This document shows positions 1 to 8,671 of a stretch of DNA of 46,126 bases, piece by piece. The stretch covers positions 1 through 46,126 of the forward strand of contig CAVFGI010000014.1 in assembly GCA_963621975.1 (NCBI GenBank), given 5' to 3'. Position 1 is the stretch's first letter. Every line of letters begins with the position of its first letter. This stretch comes from UBA9732 sp963621975 (lineage in GTDB: Bacteria; Spirochaetota; Spirochaetia; Sphaerochaetales; Sphaerochaetaceae). The position numbers were made by a program, and so were the translations under genes. Under the pieces are notes generated by a model. The model had not been told where the DNA came from, ran no database searches, and saw only the letters and a list, made by a program, of their open reading frames with translations.

Positions 1-6
1 GAAAAA

Positions 7-60
7 GAAAGGGACCATTGCCCTTAGTCAAATGACTTTTGCAACAGTCCCTTTTTTTGT
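7..60 (-). terminator. Probable bidirectional terminator after tRNA-Leu
   Basis: The arms AAAGGGAC and GTCCCTTT form an 8-bp stem. An inner AGTC/GACT hairpin sits in the loop, and there are T-runs on both outer sides. It lies directly downstream of the minus-strand tRNA-Leu, so it most likely ends that transcript. The plus strand also has a T-run and could terminate a gene left of the window. Confidence 0.6.
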
Positions 61-66
61 ACTTTT

Positions 67-149
67 TACCGGAGACGAGACTCGAACTCGAACGCCATTG
101 CTGACACCAGATTTTGAGTCTAGCGCGTCTACCATTCCGCCACTCCGGC
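67..149 (-). tRNA. tRNA-Leu (CAA)
   Basis: Read on the minus strand, the acceptor arm GCCGGAG pairs with CTCCGGT (first pair G-U) and is followed by discriminator A. The anticodon stem CTAGA/TCTGG holds the loop CTCAAAA, so the anticodon is CAA. The long variable arm (about 13 nt between anticodon and T stems) is typical of class II leucine tRNAs. The length is 83 nt and the 3' CCA is not encoded, so it must be added after transcription. Confidence 0.95.
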
Positions 150-160
150 ATTACTGGGCT

Positions 161-189
161 ATGTTAGCCTAAAGATTTGTTTTTTTCAA
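161..189 (-). promoter_or_regulatory. Sigma-70-type promoter of tRNA-Leu
   Basis: On the minus strand TTGAAA (184-189) is followed after 17 bp by TAACAT (161-166). This would start transcription a few bases before the tRNA 5' end at 149. The -35 matches consensus at 5 of 6 positions and the -10 at 4 of 6. Confidence 0.5.
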
Positions 190-227
190 GCACTCATGAT
201 AGAATGAATGAAGTTTGGGGGTCATTA

Positions 228-2327
228 ATGAAGATTAGAAGGCTTGTTTTGATTTTAGTTGTGTTTCTAGCAAGTTTTATGGTCTTTGCCAATGATTCGC
301 TTCTACTTGCAGACGAACCAATTATCTATGGTGAAGAAAACTTCATTGAAAGAGTTAATAAGAAAACCGGTGGCGAGCGTGAGCCTGTAGGTGTGGTTTT
401 AAGTGGTGGTTCTGCTAGAGCTTTTGCTCACATAGGAGTTTTACAATACCTAGAAGAGCAGGGCATTGTTCCAGATTATATTGTAAGTAATTCCATGGGC
501 AGTATAATTGCTCTCTTGTACAGCTCAGGTCTCAGTCCCAATCAAATTGTTCAAGTCATAACTAGTACCAATATTGGTCAGCTTTTTGATTTCACAATTC
601 CAATTAATACAGGTTTATTGAATGTAGACAAATTTAAATCTTGCCTTAGTGCTTACCTTGGGGAAGATTTAAAGTTGGAAGAGCTTACCATTCCTGTGAT
701 TGTGGTTTGCGAGGACATGGTAACAAAAAGGCAGATTCTGCTAACTGAGGGCGATTTTTATGAAATTTTAGCAGCTAGTTTTGCTCTTCCCGTATACTTT
801 GGTAGCGTTGAATATGAAGATCATGTTTTAATTGATGGTGGTATTGCCAATCTTGTTCCTCTTGATGTTGCTTATAGATATTCTGACAATGTTTTAGTTT
901 CAACGACTTTTTATGCCGGCAAGGACTTGAACTTGAAAAATCCTCTAACAGGACTGAATGTAAGCATTGATATTGGCAAGAGAAGACAGGGTGTTAGAGA
1001 ACTTCTGGACCATCCTAATGCTATTTGGGTAAGGTGTAATGTAGAAGATTTTTCATTCATGGATTTTGGCTCTTGTGCTTTAATTGCCCAGCAAGGATAC
1101 GTATCAAGCCAAGATGCTGCTTCTGAAATTGAAAGTTTTGCTATGCTTTACAATAAGGATGACAACTCTATTGATATTAATACTGCTTTCAAAGAACAGC
1201 TTATTGCAAAGAGGACGGGTTTTGAGATTCAGATACCTATAGTTAAGAAGAACTATGGAATTTTCAATAGAACATCCAATCATGGGACATCGTCTATGTT
1301 TGGCGTTGCTCTTTCTTCGCACTCTACTAATGGTTATCTTTTACGGGATGATTTGCTCTTTGGTGTCCTGTATACCTTCTTGTATGAAAATCTAAATTTG
1401 AACTTGGTATTGGGGGGATCAACAAAGCTAGTTTCCTTTGGCTATGATAATTACACTGGAATAGTGCAATCCTATTTACATACTTTACCCACTTTTAATT
1501 TTAGTTTGGACTATTATTTGGGTAATCATTTTAAGTTCAATTTTGATGGCTCTTTCTATTACAAAATTGGTGTGTCAGATGGAGTTAAAATCAGTCATTC
1601 TTCTCTTTTGTCTGAGTCTATTCAATACAGAACTGGGGCTTTTAATATTGGCTCATTAAGTGGGGATTTTAATTTTATAGCAAGACAGACGCTTGAAGTT
1701 GCTTTTAAAAATGATGGAATAACTGGTTTATATTGGGACTGCTCGTTACCTCTTTCAACTCTTATGGGAGAGTTTAGTTATAGCTCTTCTGTTTTTTCTG
1801 CATCTTTTAAGGCTGGTTTGCAATCTTTGGGTTGGATTGGAACTTCTCAAGCTAGATTCTTTGGTGCTACCTATCTTTCTGCCGGTGTTAAACCATGGAG
1901 TATTCCAATTGAATTTAGTTTGGCTTTGAATTCTAGGATGGCTTTTGATAAGAAGGGGGAGGTTCCTATTTTTGCTTCTGATGGGTACATTCTTGTTAAT
2001 CCAAGACTAAAGGCTCAGGGAACTGCTTCTCCAATTACTCCAAATGACCAACAGTATTTGGTTTCTTCGTCTGTTACTATTGATTGGACTTTCTATTCTA
2101 AGAAGATTGGTCTTGCTGAACTTATTTTGCTTACAAATAACAAAATTGGCGCTTTTGCAAATGTTTTGTGGTATGACGGTGTGATTCCTTCTGCTCAGGT
2201 TGGAGCAAGTCTTTCAACTGATGTTGGCTTTTTGGGTTTAAAAACTGCACCTCTCATTATTTCTGTTTGCTATGATTTTGGTGTGCAACTTGTATTGTGG
2301 AAAATATCTCTAGAGACATCGGTATAA
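228..2327 (+). CDS. Patatin-like phospholipase with C-terminal beta-rich (outer-membrane-like) domain
   Basis: About 699 residues. The ATG at 228 is chosen over an upstream in-frame ATG at 177 because GGGGG lies just before it and it begins a clear signal peptide (MKIRRLVLILVVFLASFMVFA). Residues about 55-260 form a patatin domain: the oxyanion loop GGSARAFAHIG at 60-70, nucleophile Ser89 in SNSMG, and catalytic Asp near 203 in DGG. The family usually has GxSxG; here the first Gly is Ser. The C-terminal 320 residues have alternating aromatic and polar residues like a beta-barrel, as in patatin proteins with an Omp85-type barrel (PlpD-like). I infer a secreted or outer-membrane lipid acyl hydrolase. 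It ends 9 bp before the convergent pseudouridine synthase gene, with no terminator between. Confidence 0.85.
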   Translation: MKIRRLVLILVVFLASFMVFANDSLLLADEPIIYGEENFIERVNKKTGGEREPVGVVLSGGSARAFAHIGVLQYLEEQGIVPDYIVSNSMGSIIALLYSSGLSPNQIVQVITSTNIGQLFDFTIPINTGLLNVDKFKSCLSAYLGEDLKLEELTIPVIVVCEDMVTKRQILLTEGDFYEILAASFALPVYFGSVEYEDHVLIDGGIANLVPLDVAYRYSDNVLVSTTFYAGKDLNLKNPLTGLNVSIDIGKRRQGVRELLDHPNAIWVRCNVEDFSFMDFGSCALIAQQGYVSSQDAASEIESFAMLYNKDDNSIDINTAFKEQLIAKRTGFEIQIPIVKKNYGIFNRTSNHGTSSMFGVALSSHSTNGYLLRDDLLFGVLYTFLYENLNLNLVLGGSTKLVSFGYDNYTGIVQSYLHTLPTFNFSLDYYLGNHFKFNFDGSFYYKIGVSDGVKISHSSLLSESIQYRTGAFNIGSLSGDFNFIARQTLEVAFKNDGITGLYWDCSLPLSTLMGEFSYSSSVFSASFKAGLQSLGWIGTSQARFFGATYLSAGVKPWSIPIEFSLALNSRMAFDKKGEVPIFASDGYILVNPRLKAQGTASPITPNDQQYLVSSSVTIDWTFYSKKIGLAELILLTNNKIGAFANVLWYDGVIPSAQVGASLSTDVGFLGLKTAPLIISVCYDFGVQLVLWKISLETSV

Positions 2328-2336
2328 GAGGAATAA

Positions 2337-3557
2337 TTAAAATTCAGGGGCAAGTTCAAAGCTCATTAGTTGGTTGGATATGGGATGAGGAAAAGATAGC
2401 TTTCTTGCTTGGAGCATTAGACGTTCAGCTGTACAGGGGTTGGCCTTTTCTGGATTGTCGTAGCCGTAAAGTCTATCTCCAACAATTGGGTGGCCAAGTC
2501 CGTATGCACAGTGCACACGTAGTTGATGAGTTCTACCTGTGAGGGGCTCCAGCATTAGTCTAGTGCATTTATGTCCAAAGTGATTTTCAATTGAAAGACA
2601 TGTCCACTTTGTAATAGCTTTTTTCCCATTCTCGTAATCTACAATTTGGTGTGGTCTGTTATTTGGATCTAGGCGAATTGGAATTTCTATTATGCCGGAT
2701 TCTTCTGCTATTCTTCCATAAACCAGTGCTTCATAAGTTTTGTGTGGTATGTGATTTTCAAAGGCAATGGAAAGTGTGTCGTGGGCATGTTGGGTTAATC
2801 CTAAAACCATGAGTCCACTTGTGGCTTGGTCTAATCTATGAACACAGGGTTGAGAAATGCAATCTTGGTATAGATTCTTCACTCTTGATGCAATGCAATC
2901 TTGCTTGTCTTCACCTTTGCCTTCTATGCTAAGAAGTCCACTTGGTTTGTTAACTACAACAATTGAAGAATCATAATATTCAATATCAAGACCCAGGATA
3001 TATTTGAGTATTGGTTTACATCTAAAATCACATGGGCAATGAAAACTTAGATGTTCTTGCGTTCCAGAGCCATAAAAGAATTCGCAAAGAGAGGCAGGCT
3101 TTTTCCCTTGTCCATAAGCGTAGCTAAGTAATTTGGGGGCACAACAATCGCCTGTTCCTGATGGAGCATTAGGAAAAATTGCGTCAAGTGTCCTTTTTTC
3201 GCCATCAAAGCAGTTAAAGGTGTATAGCTTCAAAACTTCATCCCAACAGGCTTTTGAGGCTTCTTTTGTGTTTTGTGCCTCTTTAATTATTGCATTGTAT
3301 TGGGAAAGAAGTTCTTGCATTTTTTTGCTGTCAAAGACAGGGGGTACAAAACCTTCTACTTCATATTGACCTTCAAGTAATCCGGAAAATGCTTTGTATA
3401 TGGTTCCGTCTGTACATGTAAGGATGCCAAACATTCTTCCATGGCCAGGTTGTTTTAAGTCTTTTCCTAATGCAGCAGCATTTAGTGTATTATCCAAAGC
3501 AGAAATTAGTTTGAGACATTCTTCTTTTGCCTGTTGCTCTGGGAAGATATTTGTCAT
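2337..3557 (-). CDS. RluA-family RNA pseudouridine synthase with N-terminal extension
   Basis: 406 residues. The C-terminal half is a classic RluA domain, with VVNKPSGLLS near residue 202 and the catalytic motif HRLDQATSGL near 240 (the Asp attacks the uridine), followed by the GRTHQLRVH motif. The N-terminal 180 residues include APSGTGDCCAPKLL and a cysteine-rich stretch (CPCDFRC). This arrangement is known from a longer subfamily of RluA-like enzymes and roughly doubles the usual length of about 220-300 residues. The target (tRNA or 23S rRNA uridine) cannot be told from sequence. The start at 3557 has only a weak purine-rich stretch before it (GGAG is about 14 bp away). It is convergent with the patatin gene. 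Confidence 0.9.
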   Translation of the reverse strand: MTNIFPEQQAKEECLKLISALDNTLNAAALGKDLKQPGHGRMFGILTCTDGTIYKAFSGLLEGQYEVEGFVPPVFDSKKMQELLSQYNAIIKEAQNTKEASKACWDEVLKLYTFNCFDGEKRTLDAIFPNAPSGTGDCCAPKLLSYAYGQGKKPASLCEFFYGSGTQEHLSFHCPCDFRCKPILKYILGLDIEYYDSSIVVVNKPSGLLSIEGKGEDKQDCIASRVKNLYQDCISQPCVHRLDQATSGLMVLGLTQHAHDTLSIAFENHIPHKTYEALVYGRIAEESGIIEIPIRLDPNNRPHQIVDYENGKKAITKWTCLSIENHFGHKCTRLMLEPLTGRTHQLRVHCAYGLGHPIVGDRLYGYDNPEKANPCTAERLMLQARKLSFPHPISNQLMSFELAPEF

Positions 3558-3630
3558 TTTTCTTTTGTCTCCATAGATGGAAAGTATGGATTTTTTTAGA
3601 TTTAATGTGAAGTAGTTTTATGCGTTGTAA

Positions 3631-3659
3631 TTGACATTGAGTTCTTATTGATATATGTT
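3631..3659 (+). promoter_or_regulatory. Promoter of the Fur-family gene
   Basis: TTGACA (3631-3636), a 17-bp spacer, then TATGTT (3654-3659). Transcription would start near 3666, immediately before the ribosome binding site. This argues against the ATG at 3655, which lies inside the -10 box. Confidence 0.6.
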
Positions 3660-3678
3660 ACCATTAAGGTGGAAACTA

Positions 3679-4059
3679 ATGGAACGTAATACAATACAAC
3701 GAGCTCTTACGCTTAATGCAGTAAGGAAACTAAAAAATCATCCTACAGCAGAAGAAGTTTATGCTGAAGTTGTAAAAGAACATACTTCTATCAGTAAGGG
3801 AACAGTCTATAGAAATTTAAAAGAACTTGCTGAAAACGGTGATATTTACGATATTGAAGTTCCTGGGGCTGCAAGTCATTTTGATCATAATTGTTATAAG
3901 CATTATCATGCACGCTGTATTAAGTGTGGAAAAGTGATAGATGTTGATTTGCCTTATATGGACAATTTAATTGACAGCATTGTAGACAAACAGGGTTTTG
4001 AATTTACCGGTTATGATCTTGTTTTTAAAGGTGTCTGTCCTCAGTGTAAAAACCTCTAA
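3679..4059 (+). CDS. Fur/PerR-family transcriptional regulator
   Basis: 126 residues, a normal length for the family. The N-terminal winged helix contains the recognition-helix region ISKGTVYRNLKELAENG. The C-terminal dimer domain carries HYHARCIKCGKVIDVD and a second CPQC pair, i.e. two CxxC motifs forming a structural zinc site plus His/Asp ligands for a regulatory metal. The start at 3679 is chosen because AAGGTGG (3666-3672) sits 6 bp before it. Whether it senses iron (Fur), peroxide (PerR) or zinc (Zur) cannot be decided; the short form resembles PerR. It stands alone between a minus-strand gene and the rRNA methyltransferase, with its own strong promoter. Confidence 0.9.
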   Translation: MERNTIQRALTLNAVRKLKNHPTAEEVYAEVVKEHTSISKGTVYRNLKELAENGDIYDIEVPGAASHFDHNCYKHYHARCIKCGKVIDVDLPYMDNLIDSIVDKQGFEFTGYDLVFKGVCPQCKNL

Positions 4060-4087
4060 AGCAGTTTAATTTTTTTTCCAAACCATA

Positions 4088-4093
4088 TATAAT
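4088..4093 (+). promoter_or_regulatory. -10 box of the RlmK-like gene
   Basis: A perfect TATAAT lies 17 bp before the ATG at 4111; the only -35-like sequence is poor. The transcript would have a leader of roughly 10 nt, and there is no clear ribosome binding site. Confidence 0.4.
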
Positions 4094-4110
4094 AACGCCT
4101 CAGAAAGATT

Positions 4111-5730
4111 ATGGAATTCTTTGAAAAAGATTTTGGAAAAATATTAAAAACAAACGCTCAAGAGATGAGGCATGAATTGTTGCCTGAAGGTACAAACTGC
4201 TTTAGGGTATATGATAGAAATTTAGTTCAATTTCCTGTTACTGTAGACCTTTACGGAAAATATGCAAAGGTTACGGATTATGGAGAGGAAGGTCCTCTTT
4301 CTGCAAAGCTTCTTTCTAGTTGTGTAGATATTTGTGCAAGGATGCTTTATTTGGAGCATGAAAATATTATTTATTCCTATAGAGCAAAGCGCACCGATAG
4401 AGAGCAACACGAAAAAACCAATGATAACTGTATTGAGACCATAGTTAATGAAAACAATCTCCACTTTAAGGTGGATTTGGCCACTTATGTGGACACTGGA
4501 CTGTTTTTAGACCATCGTTTGACAAGAATGCTTGTAAGAGAAAGAAGCATGAGAGCAGATGTTTTGAATCTTTTTTCTTATACAGGAAGTTTCTCTGTCT
4601 ATGCGGCTGCTGGTGGTGCTAACAGTGTAAAAAGCATTGATATGAGTGCAACTTATACCAAATGGGCTGAAGAAAACTTAGCTCAAAATGGTTTTTCTGG
4701 CGATTCTTATCAATGCCTATGTATGGATGCTACAAAGTATGTTGCTCAGGCTATAAAGTTGGGCGAGAAGTACGATATAATTATCTTTGACCCTCCATCT
4801 TTTTCTAACAGTAGAAAGATGGACGGAGATTTTGATGTAGCTCGAGACTACGTGAAATGGGTTAAAGATCTTACTAAATTGCTTAAGAAAACAGGGTTTA
4901 TTCTGTTTTCAACCAATCTTGGATCTTTCAGGATGGATAGAAGACAGCTCAGAGGATTGAGCGTTAAAGAGATTACAGGAGCAGTGCAAGCTCCGGGATT
5001 TGTTAAAGGTCGTAAAGGCACGGCTAGGAGTTGGATGATGGCATTAGAAGAAGATTCACTCAAATTGGATTGGAGTGAGCCAAAAGAGAAGAGTTTTGAG
5101 AAAAAGGTTTCAGAGAAAAAAAAATACGAAAAAAGAAGTCGTAATTATAGCTCAAAAGAAAAACGAGACAGTTATGGAGAGCGCGAGTACAGAGGTGATA
5201 AGTCAAGTTATCGTAGCCGTGTAGAGCGCAATTCTGAGCGTGGCGGATATGACCGTTATAGGAGCCAGTACAACGACCGCGAAGACAGAAGCTATAGAAA
5301 TGACAGACGAAACTACAGAGAGCGTGACTACAGAGATCGCGAAGACTACAAAGCACGTGATTATAAAGAGCGTGATTACAAAGAGCGCGACTACAAAGGG
5401 CGTGAGGATTACAAAGAGCGTTCTAACCGTCATGAGCGCTATGAATCATCTGATCGCTATGAACGCCCACGCTATGAGAAATGGGACAGATATGATCGCA
5501 ATGACAGACACAGTGGATCTTATAGCTCGTACAAAGAGCGCTCTACAAACTACAGTGGTAGCAGAAGCTCCTCAACACCGTATAGAGGTCGTGACAGCCA
5601 CGACGAAAAGGCCACAAAGGGAGGAAAGAAGCCATATGGTTTCGATTCCTTCAAGCCAGCTCGTTCCAGAGATGATAGCTCAGATTTCTTCTGGAATGCC
5701 GATGACTTTGATCCAAAGTCAGAGAGCTAA
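4111..5730 (+). CDS. RlmK-like 23S rRNA guanine methyltransferase with Arg/Asp/Tyr-rich tail
   Basis: 539 residues. Residues 1-315 match the RlmK half of E. coli RlmKL (m7G2069 methyltransferase): the CFRVYDRNL start, DTGLFLDHR near 130, SAM-binding NLFSYTGSFSVYAAAGGA near 152, DMSATYTKWAEENL, and the catalytic-loop motif DPPSFSNSRKM near 228. The remaining 220 residues are not part of the known enzyme. They are a low-complexity tail of repeated DYKER/DYRDR/RDRYD units, ending in an acidic-aromatic segment (FFWNADDFD). The tail is probably disordered and RNA-binding (inference). The DNA of the tail contains imperfect tandem repeats around 5350-5420. The gene is followed by a long inverted repeat. 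Confidence 0.85.
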   Translation: MEFFEKDFGKILKTNAQEMRHELLPEGTNCFRVYDRNLVQFPVTVDLYGKYAKVTDYGEEGPLSAKLLSSCVDICARMLYLEHENIIYSYRAKRTDREQHEKTNDNCIETIVNENNLHFKVDLATYVDTGLFLDHRLTRMLVRERSMRADVLNLFSYTGSFSVYAAAGGANSVKSIDMSATYTKWAEENLAQNGFSGDSYQCLCMDATKYVAQAIKLGEKYDIIIFDPPSFSNSRKMDGDFDVARDYVKWVKDLTKLLKKTGFILFSTNLGSFRMDRRQLRGLSVKEITGAVQAPGFVKGRKGTARSWMMALEEDSLKLDWSEPKEKSFEKKVSEKKKYEKRSRNYSSKEKRDSYGEREYRGDKSSYRSRVERNSERGGYDRYRSQYNDREDRSYRNDRRNYRERDYRDREDYKARDYKERDYKERDYKGREDYKERSNRHERYESSDRYERPRYEKWDRYDRNDRHSGSYSSYKERSTNYSGSRSSSTPYRGRDSHDEKATKGGKKPYGFDSFKPARSRDDSSDFFWNADDFDPKSES

Positions 5731-5743
5731 AGGTTATACTTGC

Positions 5744-5775
5744 GTTGTAATTGCCAAGAGTTGTAATTGCCAAGA
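5744..5775. repeat. Perfect 16-bp tandem duplication
   Basis: GTTGTAATTGCCAAGA occurs twice in a row (5744-5759 and 5760-5775) just after the rRNA methyltransferase stop. The 13-mer TGCGTTGTAATTG at its left edge also occurs at the Fur-gene promoter (3621-3633). Confidence 0.9.
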
Positions 5776-5800
5776 TCAATTTTCTACTAATTTTGGGCAT

Positions 5801-5843
5801 TTTTTAAAATTTTAGTAGAAAAAGTATACTAAAATTTTAAAAA
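5801..5843. terminator. Bidirectional terminator between rlmK-like gene and glnS
   Basis: A perfect 17-bp inverted repeat (5801-5817 with 5827-5843) with a 9-nt loop, made of T-rich and A-rich arms. It sits between two convergent genes and can serve both. A second, overlapping inverted pair TTTCTACTAA / TTAGTAGAAA (5781-5790 and 5812-5821) offers an alternative fold. Confidence 0.65.
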
Positions 5844-5891
5844 TACCTCGTTTTTAGTAGAAAAGTTTCATAAGTAAGTAGTAAGGCTTCT

Positions 5892-7610
5892 TTATAATCC
5901 AATCTTTGCTTTCTGCTTTGCCCAAGAATCCTTTAGGGTTACAGTTCTGTTGAAAATTGGATGCTCTGCTGTTGTGTCGTAGTCTGGAGTAAAGTATCCA
6001 CTTCTGATGAACTGCAGGTATTCCCCTGATTTTGCATCTGCTACAGATGGCTCAACCTTTGCTTCTTTCATAACAATGAGAGAGTTTGGATTAAGATCAT
6101 CAAGATAGTTTCCAGTGGCTCCGCCCGGGTTTTCTGCGGCAAAAAGCTTGTCGTAGAGACGAACTTCTGCATTTACAGCATGCTTTGCACTTACCCAGTG
6201 GCTAGTTCCCTTTACCTTACGGCCGTCAGCGGTTTCGCCACCACGAGATTCTGGGTCATAAGTACAATGAACAACAGTTACGTTGCCATTTTCATCCTTT
6301 TCACAACTGGTTGCTTTAACGTAGTAGGCATTCTTTAGGCGAATTTCGTTTCCAATATAAAGACGGTGATAGCCTTTAACTGGAACTTCCATGAAGTCTT
6401 CACGTTCAATGTAAAGTTCATTTGTAAACGGAATTTCGCGGGTGCCCATTGAGGGGTCTTCTGGGTTGTTTTCAGTTGTGAAATACTCAGTCTTATCTGC
6501 AGGATAGTTATCAATTATTAGACGAATTGGGTCCAAAACAGCCATGACACGTTTTGCTCTCTTGTTTAAGTCTTCGCGAACGCAGAATTCCATAAGAGAG
6601 TAATCAACAACAGATTCAACTTTTGCAACACCAACTCGGTTAACAAAATCTTTCATAGACTCTGGCGAATAGCCACGTCTTCTAATACCACTTATGGTGG
6701 GCATTCTTGGGTCATCCCAACCAGTTACAATTCCTAGTTTAACTAAATTGAGGAGCTTTCTTTTGCTCATAACAAAATAATTAATGTTAAGTCTTGCAAA
6801 TTCGTACTGATGAGGAGTGTGCTCAATTCCATCAATGGAGCAAGCCCAGTCATAAGCTGGTCTATGATCCTCAAATTCAAGGGTACAAATTGAGTGAGTA
6901 ATGCCTTCTATTGCATCTGAGATTGGGTGTGTGAAGTCGTACATTGGGTAGATGCACCACTTGTTTCCTGTTCTTGGATGCTCCGCAAACTTGATTCTGT
7001 ATAGGGCAGGGTCTCTCATGTTGATGTTTGGACTTGCCATATCAAGTTTTGCTCTGAGAAGATAGGTCCCTTCTGGATATTTTCCTTCTCCCATCTCCTT
7101 AAAGAGTCTGAGGTTTTCTTCTATGCTTCTGTTGCGGTCTGGGCTATCCTTACCAGCTGTGGTGAGGGTTCCTCTGTTAATACGAACTTCTTCTGGGCTC
7201 TGGCTATCTACGTATGCCATGCCTTTTTTTATTAGGTCTATTGCAATTTCATGAAGCTGATCATAGTAGTCTGAGGCATAGTATTCATGCTTTCCCCAAT
7301 CAAAGCCAAGCCATTTGATATCGGACTTGATGGAGTTGATATATTCCATGTCTTCTTTTTCTGGGTTGGTGTCGTCCAGTCTTAGGTGACAAATTCCACC
7401 ATATTTCTGGGCAAGACCAAAATTCAGGCAGATGCTTTTGATGTGTCCAATGTGTAAGTACCCATTTGGTTCTGGTGGAAAACGAGTAACTATTTGATTG
7501 TTTGGTACTCTTCCGTTTGCTAGGTCGTCTTCAATGATTTTTTCAATGAAGTTGAGAGGAGCTTTTTCTTTTGACTCGGTCTCTTCAATGATGGTTTCAT
7601 TCTTATCCAT
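5892..7610 (-). CDS. glnS: Glutamine--tRNA ligase
   Basis: 572 residues, close to the usual length. It is a class I aminoacyl-tRNA synthetase with the HIGH motif in FPPEPNGYLHIGHIKSI near residue 45-60 and the KMSKS-type loop as VMSKRKLL near 280. The GlnRS-specific C-terminal two-barrel anticodon-binding region is complete, ending in FNRTVTLKDSW. It charges tRNA-Gln with glutamine in the cytoplasm. The start is supported by GGAGG 5 bp before the ATG. It is divergent from the sugar kinase gene. A direct GlnRS means the cell need not rely only on the Glu-tRNA-Gln amidotransferase route for this tRNA. Confidence 0.97.
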   Translation of the reverse strand: MDKNETIIEETESKEKAPLNFIEKIIEDDLANGRVPNNQIVTRFPPEPNGYLHIGHIKSICLNFGLAQKYGGICHLRLDDTNPEKEDMEYINSIKSDIKWLGFDWGKHEYYASDYYDQLHEIAIDLIKKGMAYVDSQSPEEVRINRGTLTTAGKDSPDRNRSIEENLRLFKEMGEGKYPEGTYLLRAKLDMASPNINMRDPALYRIKFAEHPRTGNKWCIYPMYDFTHPISDAIEGITHSICTLEFEDHRPAYDWACSIDGIEHTPHQYEFARLNINYFVMSKRKLLNLVKLGIVTGWDDPRMPTISGIRRRGYSPESMKDFVNRVGVAKVESVVDYSLMEFCVREDLNKRAKRVMAVLDPIRLIIDNYPADKTEYFTTENNPEDPSMGTREIPFTNELYIEREDFMEVPVKGYHRLYIGNEIRLKNAYYVKATSCEKDENGNVTVVHCTYDPESRGGETADGRKVKGTSHWVSAKHAVNAEVRLYDKLFAAENPGGATGNYLDDLNPNSLIVMKEAKVEPSVADAKSGEYLQFIRSGYFTPDYDTTAEHPIFNRTVTLKDSWAKQKAKIGL

Positions 7611-7670
7611 AATTTCCTCCGTAGCCCTTCCAAAGGGGCCCTAAAGTGTCTCTGATAATAGCATATTGTG

Positions 7671-7699
7671 TTAAAACATGCCATAATCGTATCTATATT
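7671..7699 (+). promoter_or_regulatory. Possible promoter of the PfkB kinase gene
   Basis: TTAAAA (7671-7676), 17 bp, TATATT (7694-7699). The -10 is good and the -35 weak. It lies in the divergent region between glnS and the kinase gene. Confidence 0.35.
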
Positions 7700-7735
7700 A
7701 AAGAGTACGCGCCAAACGTGCAATATGGAGTAGAT

Positions 7736-8656
7736 ATGATAGTTTGTGTTGGAGAATCGTTGATAGATGTTGCTTATAAAAATGGTACTATTTCAGAGAC
7801 TATTGGAGGATGTCCGCTAAATGTTGCACTAACTACTGCTAGACTTGGCACTTCTACTGCACTTTTTACCAAGGTTTCAAGTGATTCTTACGGTAATATG
7901 ATTCTTGAAAAGCTTATTAACAACTGCATAATGTTTGATCCTCAGTTGTGTAATGTTGACCTTCCTACATTGTGTAGCAAGGCTATAATTGACCAAGATG
8001 GAAAAGCTGAGTACATCTTTGATTGGAAGCAAACAGTAGCCGCAAACGTCACTGCTTCCCAACTTTCTAACGCTTTCTCTGTCATGACGGACATTGATTT
8101 TATTATGACAGGTTCATTGTTGCTCTCTTTTTCATCTACTAGAGATGCTATTTTTCCTGCAATAGAGACCATAAGTCCTAGTCCGGTTATTTTTTACGAT
8201 CCCAATGTTAGACCAATGGTTATTGAGGATATTGAAGACTTTAAAATAAATATGCTTCAGTATGCTCAAAAATGTGAGATTGTAAAAATAAGTGAGGATG
8301 ATTTGAATCTAGTTTTCTCAAATCTCTCACTAGATGAGGCTGTACAAGAGCTGAGAAAGTATTGCAAGTTGCATCTTATTGTGACACGAGGAGAAAGGGG
8401 GGCTTCTTGGTATGCTCCAAACTTTATAGTAAACGTTCCAGCCTGTAAAGTTGAGAATCTTGTTGATACCATTGGTTGTGGAGATGTTTTTTCTGGTTCA
8501 ATTTTGGCACAACTTCAAAAGAGAAAGGACACCACCAAGAAGGGCATAGAAGATATAACTGAAATTGAAGCCAAGCAAATGCTTGATTTTGCTTCAAAAA
8601 TGGCAGCAGATAACTGCACAAAACAAGGCTGTGATCCTAGCTTTAAAACTCTGTAA
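7736..8656 (+). CDS. PfkB-family sugar kinase (fructokinase-like)
   Basis: 306 residues, normal for ribokinase/PfkB enzymes. It starts MIVCVGESLIDV, has the N-terminal GGCPLNVALTTARLG motif near 28, and the C-terminal PfkB signature DTIGCGDVFSGS near 242 with the catalytic Asp. The usual DTxGAGD has Cys in place of Ala. It phosphorylates a sugar with ATP; the N-terminal pattern resembles bacterial fructokinases, but the substrate is not proven. The start at 7736 is chosen because the family begins here and GGAG (7727-7730) precedes it; the reading frame opens upstream at 7646. It is followed by htrA on the same strand after 51 bp. Confidence 0.88.
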   Translation: MIVCVGESLIDVAYKNGTISETIGGCPLNVALTTARLGTSTALFTKVSSDSYGNMILEKLINNCIMFDPQLCNVDLPTLCSKAIIDQDGKAEYIFDWKQTVAANVTASQLSNAFSVMTDIDFIMTGSLLLSFSSTRDAIFPAIETISPSPVIFYDPNVRPMVIEDIEDFKINMLQYAQKCEIVKISEDDLNLVFSNLSLDEAVQELRKYCKLHLIVTRGERGASWYAPNFIVNVPACKVENLVDTIGCGDVFSGSILAQLQKRKDTTKKGIEDITEIEAKQMLDFASKMAADNCTKQGCDPSFKTL

Positions 8657-8671
8657 TTATATTGGATTATA

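Noticed and set aside
5240..5815. 191-residue plus-strand frame overlapping the methyltransferase tail
   Set aside because: It is a shadow frame of the repetitive Arg/Asp/Tyr tail; Thr/Ile-rich low-complexity product, no start signal.
5892..7610. glnS as recent horizontal transfer
   Set aside because: GlnRS is patchy among bacteria, but base composition and codon use look like the neighbours; a phylogeny would be needed.
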